A DNA stretch of 64,000 nucleotides from Cytobacillus gottheilii (GTDB taxonomy: Bacteria; Bacillota; Bacilli; Bacillales; Cytobacillaceae): NCBI RefSeq assembly GCF_001636345.1, contig NZ_KV440945.1, positions 305,340-369,339 of the forward strand. Reading direction: 5' to 3'. Shown piece by piece: positions 1-9,003 of the stretch (positions are counted from its first letter, which is position 1; each line of letters opens with the position of its first letter). The notes under the pieces are model-generated. The model ran no database searches. It worked only from the letters and a program-made list of their open reading frames with translations, and was not told where the DNA came from. A program made the translations under genes and the position numbers.

Positions 1-357
1 TCAACGAAGACAGAGATCATTAAATTAAGACTGACAAATGATATTCTCGCCGTTGTTCCTGTTGTTTACTCTGCACAGTCAAATGGTACAGGCTCATTTT
101 ATCGATATAAAGTGTCTATGAGTATCGATAATCATAAAGGGACGTCTGTCACGATATCTTCCAAAAATGCGAATAATAATGACCGGATTTATACGTGTGT
201 ACCCGGAATCCTTCATAATACAGATGATGGCATCATCATCAGTCCGCTGGAGTATTATAGTAAGCCGAATTCAGAGAACCGGCCAAGACTTCAAATGGGC
301 CCATTAAATCTAGTAGAAGTATTTATGGACCAAGGGCCAGTAAATGATTACAAGTAG
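1..357 (+). CDS. Unidentified protein, C-terminal part (5' end outside window)
   Basis: This reading frame is open from the first base of the window and stops at a TAG at 355-357, giving 118 codons of an unknown larger protein. A GTG at 112 could be read as a start, but no ribosome binding site precedes it and the frame is open upstream, so a truncated gene is the better reading. The visible part is hydrophilic, rich in Asn, Ser and Ile, with alternating beta-strand-like segments (for example LAVVPVVYS and YRYKVSMSID), no membrane segment and no cysteine pair. I do not recognise the family. Confidence 0.6.
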   Translation, partial: STKTEIIKLRLTNDILAVVPVVYSAQSNGTGSFYRYKVSMSIDNHKGTSVTISSKNANNNDRIYTCVPGILHNTDDGIIISPLEYYSKPNSENRPRLQMGPLNLVEVFMDQGPVNDYK

Positions 358-390
358 GTAAGCAGCTTGAATAAAATAGGTATAAAAAGA

Positions 391-575
391 AGTTGGGTCA
401 TAAGTATTTGACATACATAGAACCGAGTGGTTAGGAAGGTCATCTTTCTAATCATTCGGTTTTTTATTTTATTAACATGAGTGAAATGGAGCGGACTAGT
501 TTAAATACCCAAGATAAGATGTTGAATATTGTTTTAGAATGATTAATTTCGTTTTGTCCGGGCCTCTTTTTCAAA
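391..575 (+). repeat. Intergenic repeat, short copy (A), contains a terminator-like hairpin
   Basis: This stretch matches, in order, the reverse complement of the element at 7866-8183. It has the same start (GGGTCATAAGTATTT versus GGGACATAAGTATTT), the same hairpin (ACCGAGTGGTTAG...CTAATCATTCGGT followed by a T run), the same ATTAACATGAGTGAAATGG block and the same end (TTAATTTCGTTTTGTCC). It lacks an internal module of roughly 110 bp present in the other copy, and the join lies at a CGGA that flanks the module in the long copy. It can act as a terminator for the upstream gene. Confidence 0.8.
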
Positions 576-1004
576 ATTGCGAGTAATCCATTAATTATGC
601 CGTCTCTATTTAATTAAACTTGTTTCATAAAGAAGTAACATATTTAACAATTATTAACAAAACCTTTACAGGAACTGCCTTTTTTGAGTGGGGACAGGTT
701 TGTTACATTGTAAAGTGAATATTTTATTCAAGATCTCTGAATGACTAACAAAATGGTTTAAAGGTTCTTTGTTTTAACTCTGCAATTCAGATTACACTCT
801 TTTTTTTGGCTTTTGATATGCAATCCAAGTTCAGAAAAAGGAGATGGTCTATGGTCTTATAGTCTTTATCATTTAATTCGTTTTTACTTAACTCTTTATA
901 AATAGTGGGGATGTATATGCCCGTTTTAGATAAAAATTAGATGTAGAAATGAAATAGTAAAAAACATGACTAACAGGCACATATTCAAAAATGCGGGGTG
1001 GACC
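576..1004. other. Intergenic stretch without a recognised gene
   Basis: The stretch is AT-rich, with no convincing coding frame on either strand. It presumably holds the promoter and leader of the glycosyltransferase gene downstream. An AAAGGAG followed by a very short frame occurs near 836-862, but it is too short to call. Confidence 0.5.
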
Positions 1005-2282
1005 ATGGTCAAAGATCTATTAGAAATTGTAAGTCAGTTTATTTTCTTTTTGGGAATCGTGTTTACACTGTTATTTTTATATAAAGTTTTCTACATATTT
1101 GTTGCGTTTAAAGCAAGAAGGGATCATTCTCAAGAAGAGAAAGAAGTCCCGCTCAATAAATATGCATTTCTAATACCGGCTCGAAATGAAGAACTTGTCA
1201 TTGGACAACTGATTCAAAGCATTAAAAATCAGAATTACCCGAAAGAATTGTATGATATTTATGTATGTGCCGATAATTGTACAGATCAAACAGCTAAGAT
1301 TGCCAGACAAGCAGGGGCCATCGTAACGGAACGCTTTAATAAAGAAGTGGTTGGGAAGGGCTATGCACTCAATCATCTGCTGAACATTATTAAAAGGGAT
1401 TACTCTTCTAAAAGCTATGATGGGTATTTTGTTTTCGATGCTGACAATCTTCTAGATGAGAATTATATCCAAGAAATGAATAAAACCTTTAATCAGGGAT
1501 ACCGAGTCACAACTAGTTACCGGAATTCAAAGAATTATGATGAAAATTGGATTACATCTGGGTACGCACTTTGGTTTTTATATGAAGCAGAATTCCTAAA
1601 TCGCCCAAGGATGTATCTGAAGACAAGCTGTGCTGTTTCCGGAACAGGTTTTTTAATCCATTCAGATGTGATCAAAGAAAATGGCGGCTGGGTCCACCAT
1701 CTTTTAACCGAAGATATCGAGTTTACTGTCGCACAGATTATCAAAGGAGAAAAGATCGGCTACTGCGGGAAAGCTGTTTTCTATGATGAGCAGCCATCGA
1801 TCTTCAGTGAGTCCTGGAAGCAGAGGCTTCGCTGGGCAAAAGGGTTTTACCAAGTATTCATGAGGTATGGCAAGGATCTGATGAATGGAATCATTCGCGG
1901 GAAAGGCAACAGAGTTTCCTGTTTCGATATGATGATGACGCTTGCGCCCATCATTATTGTTTCCGTTCTTAGTCTTGCCGGGAATATAGTTGTCCTGCTT
2001 CTTGCCTTATTAGAAGGAGAAGGACTATTCAATGAATATATGTTCAGAGGAGCTGGCGGGATCCTGTCAATCTATGTATTTCTATTCTCCTTTGGATTCA
2101 TTACAACAACTATGGAGTGGAATAAAATACGCTGTTCCAACTGGAAGAAAATCTTCTATATGTTCACATTCCCGCTCTTTATGTTCACCTACCTGCCAAT
2201 ATCCTTAGTAGCATTATTTAAGAAGATTGAATGGAAGCCAATTCAGCACACTGTTGTTAAATCGATAGATGACCTGCGCTAG
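1005..2282 (+). CDS. Membrane glycosyltransferase, family 2
   Basis: A family 2 glycosyltransferase of 425 aa of the processive, membrane-bound type. The first 30 residues form a membrane helix. The catalytic domain follows, with the nucleotide-binding PARNEE segment near residue 58, the metal-binding DAD at about 145-147 (FDADN), a TEDIE acid-base motif and a QRLRW (QxxRW) motif, and further membrane helices close the chain. This is the usual plan of enzymes that polymerise or transfer sugars at the inner face of the membrane from UDP-sugars; the product is unknown. An ATG at 966 is also in frame, but GGGGTGG at 994-1000 sits correctly for the ATG at 1005, which I chose. The gene stands alone and is followed by a strong terminator. 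Confidence 0.85.
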   Translation: MVKDLLEIVSQFIFFLGIVFTLLFLYKVFYIFVAFKARRDHSQEEKEVPLNKYAFLIPARNEELVIGQLIQSIKNQNYPKELYDIYVCADNCTDQTAKIARQAGAIVTERFNKEVVGKGYALNHLLNIIKRDYSSKSYDGYFVFDADNLLDENYIQEMNKTFNQGYRVTTSYRNSKNYDENWITSGYALWFLYEAEFLNRPRMYLKTSCAVSGTGFLIHSDVIKENGGWVHHLLTEDIEFTVAQIIKGEKIGYCGKAVFYDEQPSIFSESWKQRLRWAKGFYQVFMRYGKDLMNGIIRGKGNRVSCFDMMMTLAPIIIVSVLSLAGNIVVLLLALLEGEGLFNEYMFRGAGGILSIYVFLFSFGFITTTMEWNKIRCSNWKKIFYMFTFPLFMFTYLPISLVALFKKIEWKPIQHTVVKSIDDLR

Positions 2283-2340
2283 CATGTCCGCAGCGTATGA
2301 ATGCATTTTAGGCGGATGGAAGTAAAAAGCGGCTAATATG

Positions 2341-2392
2341 CCCGAACAAGTAGCAGATACTTTTCATCTGTCTAATTGTTCGGGTTTTTTTT
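2341..2392 (+). terminator. Rho-independent terminator of the glycosyltransferase gene
   Basis: A long stem (CCCGAACAAG...TTGTTCGGG with inner TAGCAGAT/ATCTGTCTA pairing) is followed by a run of T. Confidence 0.85.
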
Positions 2393-2537
2393 GTAATTGA
2401 GAAACTAATTCTGAAAAATCACCACTTCGGTAGAAAATACCTATCTTAATAATGTTATATTCCCCCAAAAGCCTCAGAAACCATATCTTTCCTAAATCGT
2501 ACATAAACTAGTAGAATTTTCTAGAGGAGGATAAAAG

Positions 2538-3929
2538 ATGGGTTTGATAAAAAGAAGTGGCATATTTGTTTTATTCATTTTATCATTAGCGGTTATGACA
2601 GCATGTGCGAACGAACAAGCACAAAATGAGGATACAAAATCTGCTGCTGCACCTGCCGCGGAGGAATCTGAGGAAGAAAAAATTCCTGCTGCCGCAAGAA
2701 CAGTGGAAGAAATGGTAGAACAAAAAGCTGGCACATTGGTAGAGGAACATATGGATCCAGAGCTGGAAACTCTGCAGAGCTGGGATCGGCAGCAATATCT
2801 TGATTTTATTCAAGAAACATTCAAGCCAATTGTCGAGGAAGAACTTCAGACTTATTTTACAGAGAATAAAAGCCTAAGCAGTGAAGAGGTTTATGATTAC
2901 CTTGTACATACACTTGGTTCAGGAAATTATAAAAAATATTATGAGGAATTAGCTTCGTATGATCACGGATTTAGGATGCCTGAATTGCCGGATGGTGAGG
3001 ATGAGGTGACAACGAAGCAAAAGAAGGTAAATGCATTAGTATTATTAGATGCGAGCGGCAGTATGAAAGAAGCTTTAGAAGGCAAGACGAAAATGGATTT
3101 GGCAAAAGCAGCAATTGAGGGTTTTGTAGAGCAAATTCCTGAGGAAGCAAATGTTTCGCTGATATCATACGGACATGTCGGAACAGAAGCTAATTCCGAT
3201 CAGGCAAAATCATGTGCAGCTGTAGAAACGGTATACCCGTTAGCAGCATACCAAAAGGAAAATTTCACAAATTCGCTTCGTTCATTTGAGGCAAGCGGCT
3301 GGACTCCATTAGCTGGAGCGATTCAAAAAGCCGGAGAAATTTTACAGGCTTACCCATCAGAAGAATATTATAACCTAGTTTATATTGTAAGTGATGGAGT
3401 AGAGACATGTAATGGAGATCCTGTTGCAGCAGCAAAAGAGCTTCAGAATCAAAATATTAAAGCAAAGGTCAATATTATTGGATTTAATGTAGATAACGAA
3501 GGCCAGCAGCAGCTAAAGCAGGTTGCAGATTCTGGCGGAGGAGAATATGTCACTGTAGATAATCCGGCTGAGCTTGAAATTGAAATGACGAAGAAATGGG
3601 AGCCTACTCTAGGGCAAATCTGGTGGACACAAGGTGTGACATTAAATGAAACAGTTGAGGCAATGGAACGAATGAATGACATTTATAATCCACTCTATTT
3701 TGCCTCCGAATCAGAAATGAATCGAATTAAAGATGCTATTCGCTTCTTAAGTAATGAAGAACTCATTTCTGTTGAAGTAAAGGATGAAGTTAATGAATTA
3801 GCAGATTCTTTATATGATTCAAGGAAAGAGCACTTTTCAGAGATGAAAGAAACCAAAGAAGCAGAGAGAGAACAAGCACATGAAGAAATAACCACAAAGG
3901 TTGAGGAATGGCGTAAACAATGGCAGTAA
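2538..3929 (+). CDS. VWA-domain lipoprotein
   Basis: A predicted lipoprotein of 463 aa. The N-terminus is basic then hydrophobic and ends in VMTAC, a lipobox with the anchoring cysteine near residue 22, followed by an acidic, Ala/Glu-rich linker. A von Willebrand factor A domain starts near residue 167 with the MIDAS motif DASGSMK and continues to an SDGVETCNGD strand, so a bound divalent cation and a surface-exposed adhesive or scaffolding role are likely. The C-terminal third is charged and helical (KEAEREQAHEE region). GAGGAGG at 2523-2529 sets the start. It resembles the B. subtilis YwmC/YwmD type of extracytoplasmic VWA proteins; the partner is unknown. Confidence 0.8.
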   Translation: MGLIKRSGIFVLFILSLAVMTACANEQAQNEDTKSAAAPAAEESEEEKIPAAARTVEEMVEQKAGTLVEEHMDPELETLQSWDRQQYLDFIQETFKPIVEEELQTYFTENKSLSSEEVYDYLVHTLGSGNYKKYYEELASYDHGFRMPELPDGEDEVTTKQKKVNALVLLDASGSMKEALEGKTKMDLAKAAIEGFVEQIPEEANVSLISYGHVGTEANSDQAKSCAAVETVYPLAAYQKENFTNSLRSFEASGWTPLAGAIQKAGEILQAYPSEEYYNLVYIVSDGVETCNGDPVAAAKELQNQNIKAKVNIIGFNVDNEGQQQLKQVADSGGGEYVTVDNPAELEIEMTKKWEPTLGQIWWTQGVTLNETVEAMERMNDIYNPLYFASESEMNRIKDAIRFLSNEELISVEVKDEVNELADSLYDSRKEHFSEMKETKEAEREQAHEEITTKVEEWRKQWQ

Positions 3930-4017
3930 GATGATCTATGAAGATTAGGTCTGGTCGCATTAATAACAGCCAGGCCGTCTTCTCGATAAGATAGGTTGAG
4001 GGTGAGGGAAATCGCTT

Positions 4018-4605
4018 ATGGGCACACAGCTAAAAAAGAAAGCAAAAAAACGTACTTCAGGCAGTGATAAAAGAGAAACGATTGCTGGTGGAATTGCGAT
4101 CATCAGTACTTGTTTCTTTCTTCTCACACTCATTTTATGGGGAGTATCTGAGCTAATAGATGAACATTTTATAGTGTCTGAAATGTTGGGTGCATATAGT
4201 GTTGCAAGCTTGTTTCTTTGCTTTAGTATAATGTTTATTGCCCTTTTCGTTGGCATTAAAGGCAGTTGGTTTGGGAGGATTGTCTGTCTGTTAGTTGCAG
4301 GTTTTACAGCGTCAGGCGCTTATTCTTTTATGGAAACATCTGCCCTTCTTTATAAAGATAAAGCGGCCTATGAAAACAAGCAGTTTGAAACACTAGTAAT
4401 GATTCCAACTGGAACAGAATTTGACGACCCAGACTATGGAAGAGAATACCTCATGGAGTTGGAATTCAATGAACTGATCTTAGACGTTTATTCTCTTGAT
4501 ATCTCAAGGACCTATTATCATGAAAACTTATCAGGAAGACAGCTTGAGATTGATTATCTTCCCAATAGCCGGTATGCAGTTAGTGTTAGGGAGTATCAGG
4601 AGTAA
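4018..4605 (+). CDS. Small membrane protein of unknown function
   Basis: A protein of 195 aa. A short, strongly basic N-terminus (KKKAKKR) is followed by three hydrophobic helices at about residues 23-45, 58-80 and 86-105. A C-terminal soluble domain of about 90 residues then follows, acidic and rich in Tyr. GAGGGTGAGGG just upstream sets the ATG. The gene follows the VWA lipoprotein by about 90 bp in the same direction, so co-transcription is possible. I do not recognise the family. Confidence 0.6.
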   Translation: MGTQLKKKAKKRTSGSDKRETIAGGIAIISTCFFLLTLILWGVSELIDEHFIVSEMLGAYSVASLFLCFSIMFIALFVGIKGSWFGRIVCLLVAGFTASGAYSFMETSALLYKDKAAYENKQFETLVMIPTGTEFDDPDYGREYLMELEFNELILDVYSLDISRTYYHENLSGRQLEIDYLPNSRYAVSVREYQE

Positions 4606-4680
4606 AGAAGGAGATCCAGCAGGTTTGCCGAGGAGACGTAGCCTGCTCCCTGGGAATGCCCTCTCCCTCATCAGCAATGC

Positions 4681-4829
4681 TGCCCAACTGCTGAAAGTTT
4701 TTCTAATTTTAGAAGTTTTTGTTCGGTAAGCTTTCGATCTGTAATATTTTTAGCAATCCCGTAGACGCCAATTACCTCCTGATCAACGATAATGGACATC
4801 GTTACACTTATATAATTTCCTTCTAAAAC
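4681..4829 (-). pseudogene. Remnant of a PAS-domain sensor histidine kinase
   Basis: Read on the minus strand from 4829 down, about 50 codons give a typical PAS-to-kinase junction: a beta-strand stretch (VLEGNYISVTMSIIVD), then VIGVYGIAKNITDRK, then a coiled LTEQKLLKLEKLSAVGQ linker. In intact kinases this is followed by the H-box (AHEIRNP-like). Here TGA TGA stops follow two codons after the Gln, and the upstream side is AT-rich and closed, so both ends are missing. I read it as a decayed fragment of a multi-PAS kinase related to sporulation-type sensor kinases. The class of the source gene is inference. Confidence 0.75.
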
Positions 4830-4946
4830 GAAAAAAATATAGCATTAGGATTAAAATAATAATGAGCTAACCACTTTGAATATGATTAGCTCATCAGGTC
4901 TTATATATATATTCAGAAGATCAATAGATTTCTTCTGGACAACATC

Positions 4947-6134
4947 TTATGCTTGTTTCGGCTGGATAAGACTATTGCCTTTCCCTTTATTCTCCAGCTT
5001 TTGGTACACGGCAGCAATAATCATCGCAGGCACACTGCAGAGAATCATCCCGAGGAAGGCGTACTGCGGCTGCACTTCATATAAATAGCCGCCGATAATC
5101 GTGAAAACAGAAGTGCTCCAGCTAAGCGCAAGTGCGGAATAGATGCCTTGTGCCTTTGGAATTTGTGCATGTGGAATATGAGCAATTAAGTATTTCATAA
5201 AAGCATAATGGCCCATTGCAAAAGAGAATGCATGCAAGGTCTGTGCGATGCTAAATACAATTACGTTTGGAAAAATGAAGACCAGAATCCAGCGAACCGT
5301 GGAACCAAGCGCAGATAGCAATAGCAAGGATCCGACTGAAAATTTTCTGAACACTTTATCGGCAGTAGCAAAGAATAGAATCTCAGCTATGACCGCAATA
5401 TTAATGATCAGACCAATCAGATAGACAGGTGCATGAATATCCTGCAGAAAAACATAGCCATAATTATAATATGTGGCATGTGCTGCCTGAAGCAGAATCA
5501 CAATAATCAGTACTAAGCCAAAGTTTTTAATGCGGAATAACTGAGCAAGGCTTACTCTTTGTTTAGGATCTGTTTTCGGCTTTTCAGAAAGAATACGAGG
5601 CGCATTCATAAAGCTGAGGGCTACAAAGCCAATCATCCCAATTAAAAGTGCCCAGAGGATGACTTCATCTCCCATCATGCCTGTAAAAATGGTTAAAACA
5701 ATCCCAATAGAAACAAAACCAATTGATCCCCATTGTCGGCTTCGTCCATAATGCTGAAGCTGTTTATTTTGAACTAAAACACTGGCTGCACTATCTAATG
5801 CTGGCATTAACGTAGGATAGAATAAATGAAGAACAATTGTAACAATCAATAAACCAGTAAAAGAATCAACAGGAATATAGCATAGAATGGACACCAAGGT
5901 GCCAATCCCAGATAATTGCAATAGTGCTTTACTGCTTACTCTTTCTAATAAGTATGGAAATGCAAACAATGTAGACAGGCCTCTGGCAACTAAACCGCAG
6001 CTCATAATTAAGCTTGCTTCCGACACGGAAATTCCCTTTGTATAAATCATCCATCCTGACCAATAAGGGAGAAAAATTCCCCAAGTCAAAAAGAAACTAA
6101 AAAATTGTGTACTCATCCAGCGTTGTGTATTCAT
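4947..6134 (-). CDS. MFS transporter, YwbF/HcaT-like
   Basis: A 12-helix major facilitator of 395 aa. The N-terminal stretch (TQFFSFFLTWGIFLPYWSGW) and the LLERVS and GRSRQWGSIGF motifs resemble the phenylpropionate permease-like MFS group (HcaT, B. subtilis YwbF). The substrate cannot be read from sequence. AAGGAGG lies six bases before the ATG at 6134; a longer frame begins at 6158 but has no such site. The gene is divergent from a Crp/Fnr-type regulator, with a perfect 20-bp palindrome between them, so that regulator probably controls it. Confidence 0.8.
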   Translation of the reverse strand: MNTQRWMSTQFFSFFLTWGIFLPYWSGWMIYTKGISVSEASLIMSCGLVARGLSTLFAFPYLLERVSSKALLQLSGIGTLVSILCYIPVDSFTGLLIVTIVLHLFYPTLMPALDSAASVLVQNKQLQHYGRSRQWGSIGFVSIGIVLTIFTGMMGDEVILWALLIGMIGFVALSFMNAPRILSEKPKTDPKQRVSLAQLFRIKNFGLVLIIVILLQAAHATYYNYGYVFLQDIHAPVYLIGLIINIAVIAEILFFATADKVFRKFSVGSLLLLSALGSTVRWILVFIFPNVIVFSIAQTLHAFSFAMGHYAFMKYLIAHIPHAQIPKAQGIYSALALSWSTSVFTIIGGYLYEVQPQYAFLGMILCSVPAMIIAAVYQKLENKGKGNSLIQPKQA

Positions 6135-6182
6135 TATGAACCTCCTTACTGAATGCATGATATCATGGAAGGAAAGTTAATG

Positions 6183-6202
6183 AATATGAGATATCTCATA
6201 TT
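6183..6202. promoter_or_regulatory. Perfect 20-bp palindrome, candidate operator
   Basis: The sequence is AATATGAGATATCTCATATT, perfectly symmetric, between the divergent transporter (start 6134) and Crp/Fnr-like regulator (start 6216). It lies only 14 bp from the regulator start, so binding there could autoregulate that gene. That the Crp-like protein is the binder is inference. Confidence 0.6.
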
Positions 6203-6215
6203 TTCGAGGTGAAAG

Positions 6216-6881
6216 ATGGAAGTTTACAAAAATCAGAAGAAGCAGTTTTATGTAGAGAATTATAGTATCGCTCATTTATTTTCTTTTCACGTTGAAATGG
6301 AAGTACACGAGTATGGGCGTGATGAATGGATCATTCAAGAGGGGATGAGGCCCCATTATTTATTTTATGTTCTTGAAGGAAAAGCCAAAATCTATGTCAC
6401 ACATCAAAATGGGAAAGTGTCGCTGATCAATTTTATTAATGAGAACGAATATATTGGCGAAATGGAATTATTAAATGATGTGTATTACACAAAAGGAATT
6501 CAAGCAACGACAAAAACGATTTGCTTTGCCATACCCTATCATCGCTACCGGAATCAACTGCTGGATGATAATAAATTTCTGCGTGAATTAACCAAGTTTT
6601 TAAGTTTAAAAGCCACTTTTATGGCCGCAAAGTATTCTCAAAGTCTTGCTTTTCCACTGGAAAATAGGCTGGCTGATTTTATCCTGCAGACAGCAGATGA
6701 AGGACTCTATAAGGAGAAGCACGTAACCGTTTGTGATTATCTTGGCGTATCCTATCGCCACCTTTTACACGTGCTGACACAGTTCTGTGAGAAGCAGTTT
6801 TTGCAAAAAGAAGGGAGGAACTACCGGATTATACAGCCTCAATCATTGCATGAATTGGCAGGTGCACTGAGGAATGGATAG
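6216..6881 (+). CDS. Crp/Fnr-family transcription regulator, YeiL-like
   Basis: A protein of 221 aa with an N-terminal cyclic-nucleotide-binding-type beta barrel (about residues 20-115; GKAKIYVTHQNGKVSLINF and YIGEMELL are typical strands). A long dimer helix follows, then a C-terminal winged helix near 165-205 (VTVCDYLGVSYRHLLHVLTQF reads as the helix-turn-helix). It resembles E. coli YeiL. No four-cysteine cluster for an Fnr-type iron-sulfur centre is visible: only scattered Cys near the middle and in the helix-turn-helix. GAGGTG precedes the ATG. The divergent MFS transporter is the likely target. Confidence 0.8.
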   Translation: MEVYKNQKKQFYVENYSIAHLFSFHVEMEVHEYGRDEWIIQEGMRPHYLFYVLEGKAKIYVTHQNGKVSLINFINENEYIGEMELLNDVYYTKGIQATTKTICFAIPYHRYRNQLLDDNKFLRELTKFLSLKATFMAAKYSQSLAFPLENRLADFILQTADEGLYKEKHVTVCDYLGVSYRHLLHVLTQFCEKQFLQKEGRNYRIIQPQSLHELAGALRNG

Positions 6882-6928
6882 GAGAGATAAAGCTTAGGGA
6901 CATAGAATTAATCCTATGTCCCTTCAAG

Positions 6929-7750
6929 TCAAGCGATGATTGGATCAGTTGCAGACAGCAATTTAAGCTGTGCCATTGCATAGGAGAACCCATCTTCATC
7001 ATTCGTTTTTGTCACGATGTCCGCCGCGTTTTGAATGGCAAGCGGAGCGTTCCCCATGGCGATTGAAGTGGTTGCCACTTCAAATTGTGCAAGATCATTT
7101 CCGCCATCACCAATGGCGATAATCTCTTCAAATTCGATATTCATTAAATTTTGATATCGAAAGAGAGCCTTCCCCTTATGAGCTTCACCAGAGGTGATTT
7201 CTAAGTTATTGGGAAAAGAAGATGCCATTGAAACATCGAAGTGGGGTCCTAACGCTGCCTTCATTTCTTCTATTTTTTCTAATTGCCCATTATAAACAAG
7301 AGCAATCATTTTATAAATTTTAACATCCTCTTGCTCTAGAAGTTTATCATAATCGTATTCCTGAAAAAGAGTGTTCAGTTCATCCACGCTTTTTCCATGT
7401 AATGGAGGCAATGTGGACGGGTGTCCGCCGGTATTGGTATAAACAAGAATACCTACACCCAGCTTTTTCAGTACAGTAAAAATTTCTTGATATGTTTCAA
7501 CAGGGATGGTTGCTTCATATAGCAATTCACCTGTTCTGGAATATAAGGTGGAGCCATTTATACAGAATGTAGGCAGTTCTAAGCTTGCAATGCCTGGTAC
7601 TTTGATGACATCTGCAATAGCGCGGCCGGTATTTAAAATGACACAATGTCCTTGATTTTTAAGATCTTGTAATGTTTTAAGACTTGTTTCAGTGATTTCA
7701 TGCTGAGAATTTAACAAAGTGCCGTCTAAATCGATTGAGATACATTTCAT
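6929..7750 (-). CDS. HAD-superfamily phosphatase, Cof type
   Basis: A phosphatase of 273 aa. Motif I is SIDLDGTLLNS at residues 5-15, with the nucleophile and acid aspartates in DLDGT. Motif II lies near NTGR, and motifs III/IV are the Lys region and IAIGDGGNDLAQF near the C-terminus. The large C2-type cap between them places it in HAD subfamily IIB (Cof/YwpJ-like), whose members dephosphorylate sugar phosphates, flavin mononucleotide or pyridoxal phosphate. The substrate is not predictable. GAAAGGAG before the ATG at 7750 fixes the start; the longer open frame to 7858 lacks a site. Confidence 0.85.
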   Translation of the reverse strand: MKCISIDLDGTLLNSQHEITETSLKTLQDLKNQGHCVILNTGRAIADVIKVPGIASLELPTFCINGSTLYSRTGELLYEATIPVETYQEIFTVLKKLGVGILVYTNTGGHPSTLPPLHGKSVDELNTLFQEYDYDKLLEQEDVKIYKMIALVYNGQLEKIEEMKAALGPHFDVSMASSFPNNLEITSGEAHKGKALFRYQNLMNIEFEEIIAIGDGGNDLAQFEVATTSIAMGNAPLAIQNAADIVTKTNDEDGFSYAMAQLKLLSATDPIIA

Positions 7751-7865
7751 CGTTAAATCTCCTTTCTGCATTATAAGGTCGATACCTATTATTATTACAT
7801 AGTTAGACTGAAAAATATATGATGTAGAAGCGACTGGAAAAGAGTGCTTTAAATACAAAATAAGA

Positions 7866-8183
7866 TTGAAAAAAGGCTAGGACAAAACGAAATTAACCTT
7901 TCTAAAATACGAACATTCAATAAGTTGGTTAGGTGTTTAAACAAGTCCGTTCCATTGCGCTGCAGACCCTTGCTTTCCGTGGGGAGGAAGCTGAGCCCTC
8001 GGAGCAAGCTCCTGCGGGGTCTCACCCTTTCCTCTATTGCCCACAGGAGTCGAGTGTCCTCCGCTCCATTTCACTCATGTTAATAAAATATATATTATAA
8101 TCATAAAAAAACCGAATGATTAGAAAGATGACTTCCTAACCATACGGTTCTATGAGAGTGTTAAATACTTATGTCCCAGCCTC
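7866..8183 (-). repeat. Intergenic repeat, long copy (B)
   Basis: The reverse complement of the full-length version of the element at 391-575. The outer parts match that copy in order, including the hairpin ACCGTATGGTTAG...CTAATCATTCGGT plus T run. Between two CGGA tetranucleotides it carries an extra module of roughly 110 bp, GC-richer, beginning GGACACTCGACTCCTGTGG and containing CCCCGCAGGAGCTTGCTCC. This fills the gap between the HAD phosphatase and the next gene. Similar modules are common intergenic repeats in Bacillaceae (from general knowledge). Confidence 0.8.
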
Positions 8184-8230
8184 TAGCTGCTACTTGTGCC
8201 TTCTCGATTTGATCAATCGGCAGGATTCAC

Positions 8231-8797
8231 TTAGGCAAATGCATCAAAGCCTAAAGAGGCAAAGAGAAACACAGTCATCACACATCCAGCCGCAATTGCT
8301 TTTCCTCTGCGTTCCGGACCTGCGGCTTTAAGTGTGTATCTGAAGTAAAGAATGGCACCAGCTGCAAGTAAGAGAAATTCCAGCAGGAGAGTGGCTGTGA
8401 CTGATTCCCAAACTCCAAATCCCATCAGCGGGAAATTACCTGCATTTCCGGGGAGGATCGGTAAATCTGGACGGTGGACGATTAAATCGAGTATCCAGTG
8501 ACTGAAGACAACACTTCCCATAATAAGCCCCGATTTCGTACCCCAAAAGATCTTGGCTAGAAAGGCTGCTATGATTGAGATGAGCAGTGCGCCGATAAAT
8601 GAGTGTGTGTAAAAGGCGTAAACCATTATGTTGGCGTAGCCTCCATCGCCTATTGGCTCAATAGATTCTAAACCGGCTAATTCAAAAGGAATATATACGA
8701 GATCAAGCAATTGTGTGCCAACTAACAAAGACAAAAGCGGTAGTTCAGGTGTTTTGCTTTTAACGGCAGCAGCAACACCAAAATGACCTGCAAACAT
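8231..8797 (-). CDS. Membrane protein, YdjM/DUF457-like putative metal-dependent hydrolase
   Basis: A protein of 188 aa with about five hydrophobic helices. The N-terminal MFAGHFGVAAAVKSK, the YTHSFIGALL segment and FSHWILDLIVHRPDLP carry the His and Asp residues conserved in the membrane-bound hydrolase-like family that includes YdjM. AAGGAGG sits eight bases before the ATG at 8797; an upstream ATG at 8830 has no such site. No LexA box was seen upstream. The biochemical role of the family is not established, so only the family likeness is claimed. Confidence 0.65.
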   Translation of the reverse strand: MFAGHFGVAAAVKSKTPELPLLSLLVGTQLLDLVYIPFELAGLESIEPIGDGGYANIMVYAFYTHSFIGALLISIIAAFLAKIFWGTKSGLIMGSVVFSHWILDLIVHRPDLPILPGNAGNFPLMGFGVWESVTATLLLEFLLLAAGAILYFRYTLKAAGPERRGKAIAAGCVMTVFLFASLGFDAFA

Positions 8798-8964
8798 GCG
8801 GACAGCCTCCTTAAGAAATGTACAATTCATGTAATTTCAGTTTAGCTGTTCACTGTAGCAAGTGTTTTAAATGAATATGAAGTTTTGTAAATTTTAAAAA
8901 TATGAATATTTCAGAAGCATAGTTCATGTATATAGCCTTCACAAAAGAGCAGTGAAGACAAATA

Positions 8965-9003
8965 AAAAACCCGCTTTACTTAAATAGTAGAGCGGGTTTT
9001 TTA
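8965..9003 (-). terminator. Terminator after ahpF
   Basis: On the minus strand AACCCGCT pairs with AGCGGGTT and is followed by T residues, directly after the ahpF stop. The A run on the other side makes it potentially bidirectional. Confidence 0.85.

Noticed and set aside
836..880. AAAGGAG with a ten-codon frame (ATG at 844)
   Set aside because: Too short, with no sign of conservation; could be a leader peptide but nothing supports it.
4606..4665. GC-richer partial hairpin after the small membrane protein gene
   Set aside because: Pairing is imperfect and there is no T run; it may be a weak terminator or a repeat fragment but cannot be supported.
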